Part shown: piece by piece, positions 5,329 to 6,836 of the stretch | How the letters are laid out: each line of letters begins with the position of its first letter | How positions within the stretch are numbered: position 1 is the stretch's first letter | Assembly: GCA_037445115.1 (NCBI GenBank) | Contig: JBBILC010000189.1 | Span: 1-6,836 of the forward strand | Source of the DNA: Trichothermofontia sp037445115 | Lineage (GTDB): Bacteria > Cyanobacteriota > Cyanobacteriia > B231 | Length of the DNA stretch: 6,836 nucleotides | Direction: 5' to 3' | Notes under the pieces: generated by a model | The model's input: only the letters and a program-made list of their open reading frames with translations | Databases searched by the model: none | What the model was told of the DNA's origin: nothing | Program-made: the position numbers and the translations under genes

Positions 5329-6547
5329 AGAACTGCTCCAGGCAAAGGAGTGACCAGAACCGCCGCCACCGCAGTAACAGGGTGAGGCCCGCCAGCAGGG
5401 TCAAGCTACCCGCCATCCACCAATTCCGACTTGAGGGGGCAAAACTACCGAGGTAGCTACTGCCGAGAAGGAGAGCGTGGGTGATTGCCAGAATAAAGAT
5501 GGGAATGCTCAGCAGGTGGAGCGATCGCCAAGAGGGACCGAGGCGTTTTTGGGCTTGGTCAAAACTAGTCAGGGCCAGGGGAAGCATCAAGACTAGGGCA
5601 ATGACCCCCGCCCCGCCGCCCACCTGAAGCGTCGGCAAGAGGAAGGGCAGGGCCGCAACATTCCAGCCCATTGTGACCATGTGGGCCATGTGGGCCAGGG
5701 CGAGGATAAAGGCCCCCACCCCAAACACCCGGCGATAACTCAGACCCGCAGGCCAAAACCGGCTCAGGGGGCGGGCAATCAGCGCGAGCCACAGCAACCC
5801 CAGGGAGGCATGACCGGTATAGTCCACCATGTCACCGCTGCGCAGGAGGGTGAGTACCCCGATCGTCAGGGTGATCCAGCCGCCCAACCGAAACAGTTGA
5901 CTGCGGCGATCGCGGCTAAGCCATGCGGTTGAGGTCCCCACCCCCAGCATCATTGGGAAGGTCCCCAAGCCAAAAGCTAACATCGTGACTCCCCCCTGCC
6001 AAAGGTTGGCGGTTTCCGCTGCCTTCAGTTGGGCAGCATAGAGAAAGCCGCAGGGAATCAGGCCCCACACCAACCCCAGCAGCAGGGGCGTCCAATGGTG
6101 GGGATTGAGGGAAAGGTGTTGCAAGCCTCGGCTCAGGCGATCGTGCAAACTGGCCTGGGCCATTGGGTTTAGAAAGGGGACTTGGGGGAGCCAGTGCGGG
6201 TTAAGTTGCACTAACCCAAACCAGATCAGAAGCAAGCCAGTGAAAATCGCAATGCCTTGCCGGAAGAGGCTGCCCACCCCTGCCATCTGCCCACTGGCCA
6301 CCAACACCGACCCGATCGCGCCAATACTAGCGCCAACGAGGGCATAGCTAAGAATCCGTCCGAGATTGAGGAGCAACTGGAAGCGCCACGGTTGCCCTGG
6401 GGACGTGGGCATTGCTGGCTGGGGAAGGGAAAAGGCCAAGGTTAGGGGGCCACACATCCCCAAACAGTGGCCAAAGCTCCCCAGAAACCCTAAACCAGCA
6501 ATCAGTAGTAAATCCAGCATCAAATCCGGTGCCGCAACTCCAGGCAT
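5312..6547 (-). CDS. SafE/DsbD_2-family membrane protein fused to ferric-reductase-like domain
   Basis: This encodes 411 residues and about twelve membrane helices. The N-terminal half (about 10-232) has GHCLGMCGP (26-34) in the first helix and GLIPCGFLY (162-170) in a later one, the paired Cys signatures of the COG2836 / DsbD_2 (PF13386) family; members move reducing equivalents or metal across the membrane, but most are uncharacterised. The C-terminal half (about 240-400) has TGHASLG, RRVFGVGAFILALAH (272-286), LPLALTS, SWRSLHLLS and ITHALLLG. His286, His344 and His357 fit the haem-ligand pattern of the MsrQ/ferric reductase membrane domain (PF01794). The ATG at 6547 has only a distant GGGA. 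ATG 6520 (residue 10) would begin MLDLLLIAGLGFLGSFGHC, which looks like the usual family start, so the true start may be there. It is the first gene of an operon, and the next gene starts within its last codons. Confidence 0.9.
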   Translation of the reverse strand: MPGVAAPDLMLDLLLIAGLGFLGSFGHCLGMCGPLTLAFSLPQPAMPTSPGQPWRFQLLLNLGRILSYALVGASIGAIGSVLVASGQMAGVGSLFRQGIAIFTGLLLIWFGLVQLNPHWLPQVPFLNPMAQASLHDRLSRGLQHLSLNPHHWTPLLLGLVWGLIPCGFLYAAQLKAAETANLWQGGVTMLAFGLGTFPMMLGVGTSTAWLSRDRRSQLFRLGGWITLTIGVLTLLRSGDMVDYTGHASLGLLWLALIARPLSRFWPAGLSYRRVFGVGAFILALAHMAHMVTMGWNVAALPFLLPTLQVGGGAGVIALVLMLPLALTSFDQAQKRLGPSWRSLHLLSIPIFILAITHALLLGSSYLGSFAPSSRNWWMAGSLTLLAGLTLLLRWRRFWSLLCLEQFYVSPK

Positions 6548-6589
6548 GAAGGCATGTCCCGATCGGCCAATGGGCCATCGGTCAATTTT

Positions 6590-6595
6590 ATTGTA
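6590..6595 (-). promoter_or_regulatory. Candidate -10 box of the membrane operon
   Basis: On the minus strand TACAAT (6595-6590) followed by AAAATTG gives a good -10 hexamer, about 43 bases from the ATG at 6547. No convincing -35 lies 16-18 bases before it (TTTTGG is 15 away), so an activator may be needed or the match may be chance. GAGGT (6596-6600) and ACCTC (6616-6620) form a small inverted repeat directly upstream. Confidence 0.4.
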
Positions 6596-6646
6596 GAGGT
6601 CTCAGGGGACCCAAAACCTCAAGTTTCGTAAGGTTCGTAGTCACGG

Positions 6647-6707
6647 CTTTAGTCGTTGCCAACTGTTGTTGCCGACTGTTGTTGCCGACTGTTGTTGCCG
6701 ACTAAAG
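6647..6707. repeat. Three 13-bp direct repeats within an inverted repeat
   Basis: ACTGTTGTTGCCG occurs three times without gaps (6662-6674, 6675-6687, 6688-6700). The array is enclosed by CTTTAGTCG (6647-6655) and CGACTAAAG (6699-6707), perfect 9-bp inverted arms that overlap the last unit. The surrounding sequence (GTAGTCACGGCTTTAG) resembles cyanobacterial intergenic palindromes, so the array may be an expansion inside such an element. It lies about 100 bases upstream of the operon start. Confidence 0.85.
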
Positions 6708-6760
6708 TCAGCCCCACAAACGCCGCAGTACACAGGTTCTATAACTTGCTGCGCTTGACT

Positions 6761-6784
6761 CAACCTACAAAATCAAGCGTGATA
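6761..6784. repeat. Second copy of the 24-base conserved tail
   Basis: It matches 4303-4326 at 21 of 24 positions by eye, in the same orientation. In both places it lies downstream of a palindromic element containing a GGCT(A/T)TAG-like core, so both sites probably hold members of one repeat family. Confidence 0.6.
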
Positions 6785-6813
6785 CAGCGCTTCCATACCC
6801 GGTGAGGTACAGG

Positions 6814-6833
6814 CAAGGGGCTTAAGCCCCTTG
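6814..6833. repeat. Perfect 20-bp palindrome at the right end
   Basis: CAAGGGGCTTAAGCCCCTTG is a perfect inverted repeat with no spacer, centred between 6823 and 6824. Its right half plus two bases (6824-6835) is identical to positions 1-12 of the window. It has no T-run on either strand within the window. Confidence 0.8.
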
Positions 6834-6836
6834 TTC

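Noticed and set aside
6662..6700. Plasmid-type origin iterons
   Set aside because: There are only three 13-bp units, with no replication gene or DnaA-box cluster nearby.
1..6836. Complete insertion sequence bounded by the shared end repeat
   Set aside because: There is no transposase and the genes are ordinary chromosomal ones; 12 shared bases do not define an element.

Overview
The window looks like a chromosomal segment of a moderately GC-rich cyanobacterium. The HIP1 octamer GCGATCGC occurs at least ten times (for example at 57, 307, 1109, 1125 and 2488). Several proteins have cyanobacterial character, and the intergenic DNA is full of short palindromic repeats of the kind common in filamentous cyanobacteria. 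Genus cannot be told from the sequence alone.

Layout, left to right. 1-380 has no convincing gene; it holds palindromic repeats and perhaps eroded coding sequence on the minus strand. 381-638 (minus) encodes a small coiled-coil protein. 639-954 is poor in coding signal and contains a strong hairpin that probably ends transcription of the tRNA-Pro(GGG) gene at 955-1028 (minus), which has a good sigma70-type promoter just upstream. 1167-2165 (minus) encodes a J-domain co-chaperone of the type without a zinc finger. 2486-3124 is the only convincing plus-strand gene, an exported protein with a conserved LGDR and CCPT C-terminal domain; a 29-codon open frame ends inside its ribosome binding site. 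3251-3997 (minus) is RNase PH, convergent with the exported protein gene. 3998-4380 holds an 18-bp duplication in the rph leader and two palindromic repeat elements.

The most interesting part is a two-gene minus-strand operon at 4381-6547. The promoter-proximal gene (5312-6547) encodes a 411-residue membrane protein. Its N-terminal half has the GHCxGMCG and PCG signatures of the SafE/DsbD_2 family, and its C-terminal half looks like a ferric-reductase/MsrQ-type haem membrane domain. The second gene overlaps it by 17 bases and encodes a protein with a hydrophobic signal-like segment, an extracytoplasmic domain that would begin with His if cleaved after AQA, and a C-terminal membrane anchor. 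That gene also carries two slippage-prone tracts: eleven 9-bp units encoding (Ala-Lys-Thr)n ahead of the signal segment, and a run of ten G just before the anchor. I infer a metal-handling (copper is the best guess) or electron-transfer pair, but the substrate is not shown by the sequence.

The right end (6548-6836) carries a likely promoter for this operon, three 13-bp tandem repeats inside an inverted repeat, and a perfect 20-bp palindrome. Half of that palindrome is repeated at the very first bases of the window.
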